64,000 nt of DNA. Source: Ruegeria lacuscaerulensis. Lineage in GTDB: Bacteria; Pseudomonadota; Alphaproteobacteria; Rhodobacterales; Rhodobacteraceae. Under the pieces are notes generated by a model. The model was not told where the DNA came from. It made no database searches and worked only from the letters and a program-made list of their open reading frames with translations. Positions 8,836 to 16,923 of this stretch are shown piece by piece (the first letter of the stretch is position 1; every line of letters begins with the position of its first letter). The position numbers and the translations under genes are program-made. The DNA is taken from NCBI RefSeq assembly GCF_013031245.1, contig NZ_WPZL01000004.1, positions 248,001 through 312,000 of the forward strand, read 5' to 3'.

Positions 8836-9321
8836 ATGGCAAAGCTTCTGATCGTTTACCATTCCCGCACGGGCGGTGCTCGGCAAATGGCCGAAGCGGC
8901 GGCCGAGGCCGGGCGGGAAGAAGCAGACATCATCCTGAAATCTGCGGATCAGGCTGGCCCTGAGGACTTGCTGCAAGCGGATGGATACATCTTCTGCGCA
9001 CCCGAGAATCTGGCGGCGATATCGGGTCTGATGAAGGAGTTTTTCGACCGCAGCTACTATCCCGCGCTAGGGCGGATTGAAGGACGGCCGTACGCTCAGA
9101 TGATCTGCGCCGGGTCAGACGGGGAAAACGCGGCCCGACAAACGGCGCGGATCGCGACAGGCTGGCGATTGAAAGAGGTGCAACCTCCGCTGATCATCTG
9201 CACCCATGCGCAGACGCCCGAGGCGATCCTGGCCGAAAAAACCATCCCCGATAAACAGCTGGACAAATGCCGCGAGATCGGGCTGGCCATGGCCGCCGGA
9301 TTGGAAATGGGCCTGTTCTGA
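8836..9321 (+). CDS. Flavodoxin-like / NAD(P)H-dependent oxidoreductase family protein
   Basis: This 161-residue protein opens with LLIVYHSRTGGARQMAE, matching the phosphate-binding loop of flavodoxin-like FMN proteins. A later segment, GYIFCAPENLAAISGLMKEFFDR, resembles the FMN isoalloxazine-contacting loop of flavin reductases. It probably carries FMN and transfers electrons, but partner and substrate are unknown. It begins one base after the rlmH stop and is in the same operon. Confidence 0.8.
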   Translation: MAKLLIVYHSRTGGARQMAEAAAEAGREEADIILKSADQAGPEDLLQADGYIFCAPENLAAISGLMKEFFDRSYYPALGRIEGRPYAQMICAGSDGENAARQTARIATGWRLKEVQPPLIICTHAQTPEAILAEKTIPDKQLDKCREIGLAMAAGLEMGLF

Positions 9322-9323
9322 TT

Positions 9324-9671
9324 TCAGGGCAGGGGGACGACGAAAGTCTTTTCGGCCCAGCCATCGACACTGCACCGCGCCTGTATCCGAACCTGTGCCA
9401 TCCCTTCCGGAATCGCCACTCCGCTGAGAGAACGGGTAAAGGGCTGCTCATGCTCGTGCGGGTGGTGCAGCACACGCATACCCAACTCGTTGCCATCCAT
9501 ATCCAGCACGCGCCAGCCGTCGGCATAATGGTCCCAGCCCGTGTCGGGATGAGAGACCGTCACGTCGAATCTCCACGTCTCACCATTGCGCTGCGCGGTG
9601 GCGTTTTCGATTACGGGATCATCGGCAAGGGCCGGTGTCGCTATTAGTGCTGAAAGAACAAGATATCTCAT
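9324..9671 (-). CDS. Small secreted protein of unknown function
   Basis: This 115-residue protein has a short signal peptide (MRYLVLSALIATPALA) and a beta-rich mature region. A histidine-rich patch, LHHPHEHEQPF, follows a DMDGNELG segment. No family was recognised; the histidines could bind metal, but that is speculation. The start at 9671 is preferred over an in-frame start six codons upstream because it begins directly with the signal peptide. It converges with the flavodoxin-like gene, two bases apart. Confidence 0.7.
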   Translation of the reverse strand: MRYLVLSALIATPALADDPVIENATAQRNGETWRFDVTVSHPDTGWDHYADGWRVLDMDGNELGMRVLHHPHEHEQPFTRSLSGVAIPEGMAQVRIQARCSVDGWAEKTFVVPLP

Positions 9672-9707
9672 AGTGCGAACCCTAACCATTGTCGGAGCGC
9701 TATGCGA

Positions 9708-10406
9708 TCACGATCCGGTGTTGAGCAAAACCGCGCGCGAATGCGAGGTAAATTCTCGACGGTACAGCATGGCCAGCGTGATCACCGTGCCAAGGATCAA
9801 GGCCAATGGCCCCAAAATCCACGCCACCGCCGCCAACGCGAAATAAGTCGCCCGCAATCCGCGATTGAAGCTACGCGCCGCAGTGACGCAGATCTCGGCC
9901 GCCTGTGCCGCGCGGGGATAAACGTCAGGGTGTTCGGGGTCGTTCGGGACGGCCGCCATCAGAACCGCGCAATAGCCGAACAACCGATGCGCCCAGACAT
10001 ATTTCAGGAACGCGTTGCACAGAAACAGCAGAATAATCAGGATTTTGACCTCCCACACCATCGTGGGCGCGCTGCCAAGGGCCAGATCCTCGGCAACGCC
10101 TGCCAGACGTTGCGGGTTGCCCAACAGGGCGAGCCCGCCGCCAATGGCGATCATGGTGGTCGAAGCAAAGAACGTGCTGCCCTGCCGCATCGCGGCAACC
10201 ACCTGGGCATCAAACATGCGTGGCTGTCTGGTCACCATCTCTTTCATCCAGTCGCGGCGGTAATCGTCCATGATCTTACCGACCGATGGCCTTCGCGGCG
10301 ACGGATTCTCGACCCGCCAGCCGATCCAAAGCCATGCACCAAGCAGCAGCAGAATGCCGACATAGTCGATCGGCGAAAACGGAAGAGATTGGGTGATCCA
10401 GGACAT
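9708..10406 (-). CDS. DUF599 family membrane protein
   Basis: This 232-residue protein has about four transmembrane segments: near residues 10-28, around 70-90, 110-130, and a C-terminal hydrophobic region. The pattern FSPIDYVGILLLLGAWLWIGW, DYRRDWM and a central NAFLKYVWAHRLFGY match what I recall of DUF599 proteins. Function is unknown. It is divergent from glcD with an 82-bp gap that holds an operator-like inverted repeat, so it could share regulation with the glycolate genes. Confidence 0.78.
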   Translation of the reverse strand: MSWITQSLPFSPIDYVGILLLLGAWLWIGWRVENPSPRRPSVGKIMDDYRRDWMKEMVTRQPRMFDAQVVAAMRQGSTFFASTTMIAIGGGLALLGNPQRLAGVAEDLALGSAPTMVWEVKILIILLFLCNAFLKYVWAHRLFGYCAVLMAAVPNDPEHPDVYPRAAQAAEICVTAARSFNRGLRATYFALAAVAWILGPLALILGTVITLAMLYRREFTSHSRAVLLNTGS

Positions 10407-10452
10407 GAGCGCGACACTACGTCGTGGCATCGCAACTTGCCAGATCGGAAAA

Positions 10453-10473
10453 TTGGTAATATTATTTTACCAA
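10453..10473. promoter_or_regulatory. Operator-like inverted repeat upstream of glcDEF
   Basis: Perfect 7-bp arms TTGGTAA (10453-10459) and TTACCAA (10467-10473) enclose an A+T-rich 7-base spacer. It lies in the intergenic region between the DUF599 gene and glcD, just upstream of the glcD ribosome binding site (CGGAGGA). FadR-subfamily GntR regulators such as PdhR and LldR recognise TGGT...ACCA dyads, though with a 3-base spacer. It is therefore a plausible site for a glycolate- or lactate-responsive regulator, with unusual spacing. No regulator gene lies next to it. Confidence 0.55.
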
Positions 10474-10488
10474 ACCGGAGGATCAGCC

Positions 10489-11937
10489 ATGGACATGCCA
10501 ACGCCAAACCCCGACGTGCTGCGCCGTAAGGCCTTGGTTCAGCAGCGGTTGCTGAAGGTATTGCCTGAAGATGCGGTGATCCACGACCCCGCTGAGACAC
10601 GCGCCTATGAATGCGATGCGCTGACGGCCTACAAGTGCCCTCCAATGCTGGCCGTTTTGCCGTCGACCACGCAAGAAGTATCAGATGTGCTGCGCATCTG
10701 TTGCGAGGAAGGTGTGCCGGTCGTTCCACGCGGATCGGGTACCTCGCTGGCGGGTGGGGCCCTGCCGACCGCCGACTGCGTTATCCTCGGCGTCGCCCGC
10801 ATGAACGAGGTGTTGGAGGTCGACTATGACAACCGTTTCATTCGGGTTCAGACTGGTCGCACCAACCTGAGCGTGACCGGTGCCGTGGAAGAGGATAACT
10901 TCTTCTACGCCCCCGACCCCTCGTCGCAGCTGGCCTGCGCCATCGCGGGTAATATCGCGATGAACTCGGGCGGCGCGCATTGCCTGAAATACGGCGTAAC
11001 CACCAACAACCTGCTGGGCGTAAAAATGGTCCTGATGGATGGCAGCGTGGTCGAGATCGGCGGGACGCATCTGGATTCGGGCGGGCTGGACCTGCTGGGT
11101 GTCGTTTGCGGCTCCGAGGGGCAGTTGGGCGTCGTGACCGAGGCGACCCTGCGAATACTGCGCAAACCCGAAGGTGCCCGACCTGTTCTGATGGGGTTCG
11201 ATGACAACGAAGTGGCTGGGCAATGCGTGTCCGACATTATCAAGTCGGGCATCCTGCCTGTGGCTATCGAGTTCATGGATACGCTGTGCATCAGGGCTTG
11301 CGAGAATTTTGCCCATGCGGGATATCCCGACTGTGCCGCATTGCTGATCGTTGAGGTCGAAGGCTCTGACGCCGAAATCGACTATCAGTTGTCGAAGATC
11401 ATCGAGATCGCAAAGCGCCACAACCCGGTTGAGCTGCGCGAAAGTCAGTCGGCCGAAGAAAGTGCGAAAATCTGGCTGGGCCGGAAATCGGCTTTCGGAG
11501 CGATGGGGCAGCTGAACGATTACATGTGCCTGGACGGGACGATCCCGGTTTCGGCGCTTCCGGAGGTTCTGCGCCGGATTGGAGAGATGAGCGAAGAATA
11601 CGGCCTGCCCGTCGGCAATGTGTTCCATGCCGGCGATGGCAACATGCACCCGCTGATCCTGTTCGACGCCAACAAACCCGGCGATCTTGAGAAATGCGAG
11701 GCGTTTGGTGCCGACATCCTGAAGCTCTGCGTGGATGTGGGTGGATGCCTGACCGGAGAGCACGGCGTGGGTATCGAAAAGCGGGATCTGATGTCGCATC
11801 AATACACACCCGCCGACCTTGAGGCGCAGATGACCGTCAAGGATGTCTTCGATCCTAAATGGCTGCTGAACCCCGCCAAAGTATTCCCGCTCAGCGCCTC
11901 CGAAGCTCGGAGAAATGCGCTGATGGCAGCGGAGTAA
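10489..11937 (+). CDS. glcD: Glycolate oxidase FAD-linked subunit GlcD
   Basis: GlcD is the flavoprotein subunit of the GlcDEF complex that oxidises glycolate to glyoxylate. The 482-residue protein has a PCMH/FAD_binding_4 domain in its N-terminal half (PRGSGTSLAGGALP, GNIAMNSGGAHCLKYG) and an FAD-linked oxidase C-terminal domain with GNVFHAGDGNMHPL and GEHGVGIEKRDLM. The ATG at 10489 follows CGGAGGA; an upstream in-frame extension lacks family features. It heads the glcDEF operon, which would let the cell use glycolate released by phytoplankton. Confidence 0.95.
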   Translation: MDMPTPNPDVLRRKALVQQRLLKVLPEDAVIHDPAETRAYECDALTAYKCPPMLAVLPSTTQEVSDVLRICCEEGVPVVPRGSGTSLAGGALPTADCVILGVARMNEVLEVDYDNRFIRVQTGRTNLSVTGAVEEDNFFYAPDPSSQLACAIAGNIAMNSGGAHCLKYGVTTNNLLGVKMVLMDGSVVEIGGTHLDSGGLDLLGVVCGSEGQLGVVTEATLRILRKPEGARPVLMGFDDNEVAGQCVSDIIKSGILPVAIEFMDTLCIRACENFAHAGYPDCAALLIVEVEGSDAEIDYQLSKIIEIAKRHNPVELRESQSAEESAKIWLGRKSAFGAMGQLNDYMCLDGTIPVSALPEVLRRIGEMSEEYGLPVGNVFHAGDGNMHPLILFDANKPGDLEKCEAFGADILKLCVDVGGCLTGEHGVGIEKRDLMSHQYTPADLEAQMTVKDVFDPKWLLNPAKVFPLSASEARRNALMAAE

Positions 11938-11962
11938 TCGGCTCTAACACAGAAGAAATGCG

Positions 11963-13063
11963 ATGAAACCTGAGACAGAGGCCGAACTGGCCGAGATAGT
12001 GGCCGATCTGAAAGAACCGGTGCGTATAGCCGGGGGCGGCACCCGTGGCGTTGCCGGGCCCGGGACCACGATTGAGACATCCGGGCTGAGCGGTATTACT
12101 CTGTATGAGCCCGGCGCGCTGACCATCGTGGCAAAGGCGGGCACGCCGGTGGCCGAGATCGAAGCCGCCTTGGAGGCCGAAGGTCAGCAACTGGCGTTTG
12201 AGCCGATGGATCACCGGGGCTTGCTCGGCACCGTTGGCGAGCCGACCATTGGTGGTGTTGTCGCCGCCAACATCTCGGGTCCTCGCCGGATTCAGGCCGG
12301 GGCTTGCCGGGATTTCCTGCTTGGCGTGCGCTATGTCGATGGCACGGGGCGGGTGGTCAAGAATGGCGGCCGGGTGATGAAAAACGTCACCGGATATGAT
12401 CTGGTTAAACTTATGGCGGGTTCCTGGGGTACCTTGGGGGTTTTGACCGAGGTGTCCCTGAAGGTTTTGCCAAAGCCCGAAGCGACCGCGGCTATGGCCG
12501 TACAGGTGCCGGATGCGGCAACTGCGATTCAGACTTTGTCCGCAGCGCTGAAATCTCCGTTCGAGGTCAGCGGTGCAGCCTATGACCCCCAAACCGGCCG
12601 CGCCCTGTTACGGGTCGAAGGATTCACGGATTCGGTAGCCTATCGAGTTGATCAACTGAAGTCCGTTTTGTCCGATTCCGGTGAGATCGACGAGGCCGAA
12701 CAACCCGCCGACCTGTGGCGTGCCTTGCGTGATGTCACGGCGTTTCATGGTCAGGATGGTGATGTCTGGCGCATTTCCGTGAAGCCAACCGACGCGCCGG
12801 ACATCGCGGCGCGGCTGCAGGCGTATCAAACCCTGTTCGATTGGGGCGGAGGTTTGATCTGGGCGCTGGCCTCAAAAGCCACCGATCTGCGCGCGCGGTT
12901 GGGTGTGCATGACGGTCACGCAACTCTTGTGAGGGTCGATGCGGCGACCGCTGATGCTCTGGGCAGGTTCCAACCCGAACCCGCGGGATTTAAGGCTCTA
13001 ACTAAGGGTTTAAGGCAAAAATTCGACCCACGCGGTTTGTTCAATCCGGGCCTTATGGGGTAA
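11963..13063 (+). CDS. glcE: Glycolate oxidase FAD-binding subunit GlcE
   Basis: This 366-residue subunit has an FAD_binding_4 domain: IAGGGTRGVAGPG near residue 23, then GTVGEPTIGGVVAANISGPR and KNVTGYDLVKLMAGSWGTLG. It lacks the large C-terminal oxidase domain of GlcD, as expected for GlcE. It lies 25 bp after glcD and 4 bp before glcF, so the three genes form one operon in the usual D-E-F order. Confidence 0.94.
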   Translation: MKPETEAELAEIVADLKEPVRIAGGGTRGVAGPGTTIETSGLSGITLYEPGALTIVAKAGTPVAEIEAALEAEGQQLAFEPMDHRGLLGTVGEPTIGGVVAANISGPRRIQAGACRDFLLGVRYVDGTGRVVKNGGRVMKNVTGYDLVKLMAGSWGTLGVLTEVSLKVLPKPEATAAMAVQVPDAATAIQTLSAALKSPFEVSGAAYDPQTGRALLRVEGFTDSVAYRVDQLKSVLSDSGEIDEAEQPADLWRALRDVTAFHGQDGDVWRISVKPTDAPDIAARLQAYQTLFDWGGGLIWALASKATDLRARLGVHDGHATLVRVDAATADALGRFQPEPAGFKALTKGLRQKFDPRGLFNPGLMG

Positions 13064-13067
13064 GCCG

Positions 13068-14390
13068 ATGCAGACGATGTTCACCGAAAAACAGCTGCAA
13101 GACCCGGCGATCCGAAGGTCGAACGATATCCTGCGCAGTTGTGTCCATTGTGGGTTCTGCACCGCGACCTGCCCGACCTATCAGGTGCTGGGCGACGAAC
13201 TGGACAGCCCCCGCGGGCGTATCTACCTGATCAAGGACATGCTTGAGAATGAGCGTGTTCCGGATGAGAAAACGGTCAAGCACATTGATCGTTGCCTGTC
13301 CTGTCTGGCGTGCATGACAACCTGCCCTTCGAGCGTGCATTACATGCATCTGGTCGATCATGCTCGGGAGTATATTGAACAGAACTACAAACGCCCCTTT
13401 ACGGATCGCGCTCTGCGTTGGGTACTGTCGAAGATTCTGCCCTACCCCACGCGGTTCCGCTGGGCCCTGATCGGGGCCAGGCTGGGCCGTCCATTCCGGT
13501 TCCTGATGCCGGATGCGCGGTTGCGGGCGATGCTGGACATGGCACCAAAACACATCCCGCCGGTCAGCCGAAACGACGACCCGCGGAGCTTTGCCGCAAA
13601 AGGTCCTCGCCGCAAACGCGTGGCGCTCATGACGGGCTGTGCGCAAAAAGCGCTGAACACCGATATCAACGACGCCACGATCCGCCTGCTGACGCGGATG
13701 GGATGCGACGTTGTCGTGGCCGAAGGGGCGGGGTGCTGCGGCGCGCTGACCCACCATATGGGCAAGACCCGCGACAGCCACAAAGCCGCAGAGGCCAATA
13801 TCAGAGCCTGGATTGCGGAAATGGACGGCGACGGGCTGGACGCCATTGTCATCAACACATCGGGCTGTGGCACGACCGTCAAGGACTATGGCCATATGTT
13901 CCGCAATGATCCTCTGGCGGGCGAAGCAGCCCGGGTGTCCGAGATCGCCTTGGATATCAGCGAGTTGCTGGTGCAACTGGATCTGCCTGGTGGCGACGAC
14001 AAGAATCTGATCGTTTCATATCACGCGGCCTGTTCACTGCAACATGGGCAAAAGGTCAATTTACACCCCAAGGACCTGCTGAAAAAGGCTGGTTTCTCTG
14101 TGTTAGAGCCTGTTGACAGCCATCTGTGCTGTGGCAGCGCCGGCACCTATTATCTGATGCACCCCGAAATCTCGGGTAAACTGAAACAGCGCAAGATCAG
14201 AACCCTTGAGGCGAAAAACCCCGATGTGATCGCGGCCGGCAATATCGGTTGCATGATGCAGATCGGTTCGGGCACGAAAGTTCCTGTTTTGCACACGGTC
14301 GAGCTGCTGGACTGGGCCACGGGTGGCCCAAGGCCGCGGGCGATGCGTCATCGCCACAAAGGTGACCTGGATGTTCCGATCCTGAAGTAA
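13068..14390 (+). CDS. glcF: Glycolate oxidase iron-sulfur subunit GlcF
   Basis: This 440-residue protein carries two [4Fe-4S] motifs, CVHCGFCTATCP (Cys25, 28, 31, 35) and CLSCLACMTTCP (Cys76, 79, 82, 86). Two cysteine-rich CCG modules follow (GCCGALTHHMG and LCCGSAGTYYLMHPE). It passes electrons from the GlcD/GlcE flavins towards quinone at the inner membrane. It is the last gene of glcDEF, and a perfect inverted repeat follows the stop. Confidence 0.96.
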   Translation: MQTMFTEKQLQDPAIRRSNDILRSCVHCGFCTATCPTYQVLGDELDSPRGRIYLIKDMLENERVPDEKTVKHIDRCLSCLACMTTCPSSVHYMHLVDHAREYIEQNYKRPFTDRALRWVLSKILPYPTRFRWALIGARLGRPFRFLMPDARLRAMLDMAPKHIPPVSRNDDPRSFAAKGPRRKRVALMTGCAQKALNTDINDATIRLLTRMGCDVVVAEGAGCCGALTHHMGKTRDSHKAAEANIRAWIAEMDGDGLDAIVINTSGCGTTVKDYGHMFRNDPLAGEAARVSEIALDISELLVQLDLPGGDDKNLIVSYHAACSLQHGQKVNLHPKDLLKKAGFSVLEPVDSHLCCGSAGTYYLMHPEISGKLKQRKIRTLEAKNPDVIAAGNIGCMMQIGSGTKVPVLHTVELLDWATGGPRPRAMRHRHKGDLDVPILK

Positions 14391-14397
14391 GCGCGGT

Positions 14398-14415
14398 TGA
14401 TGCAGCACTGCATCA
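14398..14415. repeat. Perfect inverted repeat after glcF
   Basis: The arms TGATGCAG and CTGCATCA are separated by CA, seven bases after the glcF stop. No U-rich tract follows, so it is not a classic intrinsic terminator. It may protect the 3' end of the glc mRNA or be a protein site. Confidence 0.45.
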
Positions 14416-14508
14416 GTCGTCACCTGAAACAATATCCGGTGCCATCGCCCTATTTTCGCCCCACCCGGCACATAGGAAGGTAGGCCAAAAGCAACGCCGG
14501 AGAACCGC

Positions 14509-15300
14509 TTGCAAAACTGGATCAAGGCTTTAGCGCTGGCACTCATGCCGATGGCCGCCATGGCGCAGGATACCGGGCTGAAAAGCCTCGACACTACCGA
14601 TGCCGGTCGGGCGTGGATGGCTGTTGGCCGTCTGAACATAGATGGCGCGGGGTTTTGCACCGGGACGCTCATATCGCCGACACTGGTTCTGACCGCGGCG
14701 CATTGCCTGTACGACAAGGTGACGGGCCAGCGGATCGACCTGTCTCAGGTCGAGTTTTTGGCGGCCTGGCGCCTGGGTCGCGCCTCGGCCTACAGAGCCG
14801 CCCGTCAGGCAGTTGTTCACCCGCATTATCAGTTTGACAATGGAACCTCTGCAGCCCGGATTGGCAGCGACATCGCGCTGATCGAACTGTGGCAACCTAT
14901 TCGGAACACCACCGTGATCCCCTTTGAAACCGGCGACCGACCTGGTCGCGGCGAAGAGGTAGGCGTTGTTTCTTACGGGCAGGACCGGTCCGAGGCTCCG
15001 GCACTTCAAGAGGTCTGCTCGGTCATGACCCGCAGGTCCGAGATTCTGGTGATGTCCTGTGATGTGGAATTCGGGTCATCGGGCGCTCCGGTCTTTTCCT
15101 TTGAGGGCGACCGCCCGCGTATCGTGTCCGTGGTCGCGGCCAAGGCCGAGTTCAACGGCCGGCGTGTCGCGGTCGGCACCACGGTCGAAGGGTCCCTCAA
15201 CTTGTTGCATGCCGAATTGTTGGCAGGACGCGGATTTCATGCCTCCACGCCTCAGGGCAGCAGCAATCGGAATGTCGGGGCTCGGTTCATTAGGCCATGA
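14509..15300 (+). CDS. Secreted trypsin-like serine protease (first of a tandem pair)
   Basis: This 263-residue protein has a signal peptide ending near AMA (residue 18) and a chymotrypsin-fold domain. The likely triad is His65 (LTAAHC), Asp121 (SDIALIEL) and Ser191 in FGSSGAPV, the position of GDSGGP in trypsin. The start appears to be TTG with GCCGGAGA upstream. The C-terminus carries the short tail NVGARFIRP, similar to the tail of the neighbouring protease. Its stop overlaps the next gene's ATG (ATGA). Substrate is unknown. Confidence 0.85.
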   Translation: MQNWIKALALALMPMAAMAQDTGLKSLDTTDAGRAWMAVGRLNIDGAGFCTGTLISPTLVLTAAHCLYDKVTGQRIDLSQVEFLAAWRLGRASAYRAARQAVVHPHYQFDNGTSAARIGSDIALIELWQPIRNTTVIPFETGDRPGRGEEVGVVSYGQDRSEAPALQEVCSVMTRRSEILVMSCDVEFGSSGAPVFSFEGDRPRIVSVVAAKAEFNGRRVAVGTTVEGSLNLLHAELLAGRGFHASTPQGSSNRNVGARFIRP

Positions 15301-16112
15301 CACGTTTTTTCCTGAATGTTCTGCTGTGCCTGTCGGTCTTGTCGACCGCATCCCACGCCCAAAGTGGCAAGCGCAAACTGACGGACCGGGATGATCTGTA
15401 TGGTTGGGAAGCGGTGGGGCGTCTGGACATTGGCGACCAGGGGTTCTGCACCGGCACCTTGATTGCGCAGAACCTGGTTCTGACGGCGGCCCATTGCGCG
15501 GTTGAGCGCGGGACTGGCGAACCTTACGCCCCCGGCAAAGTGACATTCCGGGCCGGGCTGAGCGATGGTCAATCACTGGCCGACCGCAAAGTCGTTCAGA
15601 TCGCGGTCCATCCGGATTACGACGACAGCGCGCGCCTGTCTGCCGAGGTTGTCCGCGCGGATGTCGCGCTCATGCGGCTGGAACAGCCCATCCCCTATTC
15701 CGTGGCCGACCCTTTTGCCCTGCATAGCGGGCGCGTTGCGGGGGACGAGGTCAGTATTGCATCCTACGGGCGCGGTCGGTCTGAGGCAATCACGCGAGAA
15801 CGATCCTGCCGCATTCTGCAACGGCGGCAGGGGCTGATCACCTTCAACTGCGATGTCACCTTTGGGTCTTCGGGTTCGGCTCTGCTGGCTCGAAAAGGCC
15901 CGCGCTGGCAGATTTTGTCGGTCGTGTCCGCCGTCGGATCAGATGGTCGCCAGAAAGTTGGGTTCGGTATGGAACTGTCTGGAATTGTTAGCGAACTGAA
16001 GGCGAGTCTGCGCCGCGATGCTCCGCAACCCAAGGCCGCGATACGCCGTTTGCAGGTTGGATCAGGTAAGTCGAATTCGGGCGCGAAGTTCATCAGCTCG
16101 GGCGGGGGTTGA
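15297..16112 (+). CDS. Secreted trypsin-like serine protease (second of a tandem pair)
   Basis: This 271-residue paralogue of the preceding gene has a signal peptide (to about HAQ, residue 22). The likely catalytic residues are His66 (LTAAHC), Asp122 (ADVALMRL) and Ser192 (FGSSGSAL). Both proteins share GFCTGTLI, a conserved cysteine pair and a short tail of the form N-x-GA-(R/K)-FI. Tandem duplication followed by divergence explains the pair. The 4-bp overlap with the first gene implies coupled translation and possibly similar amounts of both products. Confidence 0.85.
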   Translation: MTRFFLNVLLCLSVLSTASHAQSGKRKLTDRDDLYGWEAVGRLDIGDQGFCTGTLIAQNLVLTAAHCAVERGTGEPYAPGKVTFRAGLSDGQSLADRKVVQIAVHPDYDDSARLSAEVVRADVALMRLEQPIPYSVADPFALHSGRVAGDEVSIASYGRGRSEAITRERSCRILQRRQGLITFNCDVTFGSSGSALLARKGPRWQILSVVSAVGSDGRQKVGFGMELSGIVSELKASLRRDAPQPKAAIRRLQVGSGKSNSGAKFISSGGG

Positions 16113-16203
16113 ACTCGGTCAAATTGCTACCCATGTGAACTGTACCGGGTCGCCACGAACGGGGCTTGGTATATTCCACCGCCCGTCCAATCGGAGGGCA
16201 AAA

Positions 16204-16230
16204 CATACATCGCTCAAACATGAGGATATG
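16204..16230 (+). ncRNA. Candidate ROSE-like RNA thermometer hairpin in the hsp20 5' UTR
   Basis: Just before the hsp20 start, ATCGCTC (16209-16215) can pair with GAGGAT (16222-16227) across an AAACAT loop, leaving one bulged G. The paired right arm is the Shine-Dalgarno GAGGA. A second short pairing, CAT (16204-16206) with ATG (16228-16230), extends it. The U-C-G-C-U strand opposite AGGA, with a bulged G, is the hallmark of ROSE thermometers that control small heat-shock genes in rhizobia. The assignment rests on this local pattern only. Confidence 0.5.
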
Positions 16231-16234
16231 ACAC

Positions 16235-16702
16235 ATGCGTACATTTGATTTTGCACCGCTGCACCGCGCCACTGTTGGCTTTGACCAGATCGCCGATATG
16301 ATGGATCGCGTTCTGACCAATGATGTGGCTCAGCCCAGCTATCCGCCCTACAACATCGAGAAAACCGATGCCGACACCTATCGTATTTCGGTCGCTGTCG
16401 CTGGATTTTCGGAAGATGACCTGTCCGTCGAAGTGAAGGAAAACGCGCTGATCGTTGCCGGTAAGAAAGCCGCCGAAGACAAGGACCGCAGCTATCTGCA
16501 CCGTGGTATCGCCACCCGCGCGTTCGAGCGTCGCTTTGCCCTGGCCGATCACGTGCGCGTCACCGGCGCGAGCCATGAGAACGGCATGCTGAACATCGAC
16601 CTGAAACGCGAGGTGCCCGAGGCCCTGAAACCGCGCCGGATCGAGATTTCTTCGTCCAAGGCTATCGAAAAAGACGTGGTCGACGCCAAAGCCGTGAACT
16701 AA
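16235..16702 (+). CDS. Hsp20-family small heat-shock protein
   Basis: This 155-residue protein resembles IbpA. The alpha-crystallin domain spans about residues 35-130, with YPPYNIEKTDADTYRISVAV, GFSEDDLSVEV, a conserved YLHRGIATRAFERRFALAD strand region and the G-x-L-like motif ENGMLNIDL. Such proteins hold unfolding proteins during heat stress. The start has GAGGA 8 bases upstream, inside a possible thermosensor hairpin. Two hairpins follow the gene, the second a strong terminator. Confidence 0.95.
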   Translation: MRTFDFAPLHRATVGFDQIADMMDRVLTNDVAQPSYPPYNIEKTDADTYRISVAVAGFSEDDLSVEVKENALIVAGKKAAEDKDRSYLHRGIATRAFERRFALADHVRVTGASHENGMLNIDLKREVPEALKPRRIEISSSKAIEKDVVDAKAVN

Positions 16703-16721
16703 GGCAGCCGATCACCACGCC

Positions 16722-16751
16722 GCGGTAATCGTCTCCTCTCTGGATTACCGC
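16722..16751 (+). repeat. Stem-loop after hsp20
   Basis: The arms GCGGTAATC (16722-16730) and GATTACCGC (16743-16751) form a perfect 9-bp stem with a 12-base loop. It precedes the terminator hairpin at 16758. No U tract follows directly, so it is probably a 3' UTR structure. Confidence 0.5.
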
Positions 16752-16757
16752 ACCTTG

Positions 16758-16794
16758 CGCCCCGCGTTCCTCCAGACGCGGGGCGTTGTGTTTT
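16758..16794 (+). terminator. Rho-independent terminator of hsp20
   Basis: A perfect 10-bp stem CGCCCCGCGT / ACGCGGGGCG with an 8-base loop is followed by TTGTGTTTT. It lies 55 bp past the hsp20 stop. Confidence 0.85.
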
Positions 16795-16830
16795 GGTCAA
16801 AGCGTCATTGGTCGATGAATTCGGACCGGT

Positions 16831-16867
16831 GAATTGAAAAAGGCGTCCACATCGTTGTGGACGCCTT
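16831..16867 (-). terminator. Rho-independent terminator of the VPLPA-CTERM gene
   Basis: An 11-bp stem AAGGCGTCCAC / GTGGACGCCTT (16840-16850 and 16857-16867) has a 6-base loop. Read on the minus strand it is followed by a TTTTT run, so it ends the convergent minus-strand gene. Confidence 0.85.
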
Positions 16868-16923
16868 ATCTCTGATCCGGAACATGTCGCCGGTGATTGG
16901 GCTGCATGACCCGAAAAAGGTTA

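Noticed and set aside
16165..16195. A sigma-32-like promoter before hsp20 (CTTGG...CCGTCCAAT)
   Set aside because: Only part of the consensus fits and the spacing is uncertain, so it is not listed as a feature.
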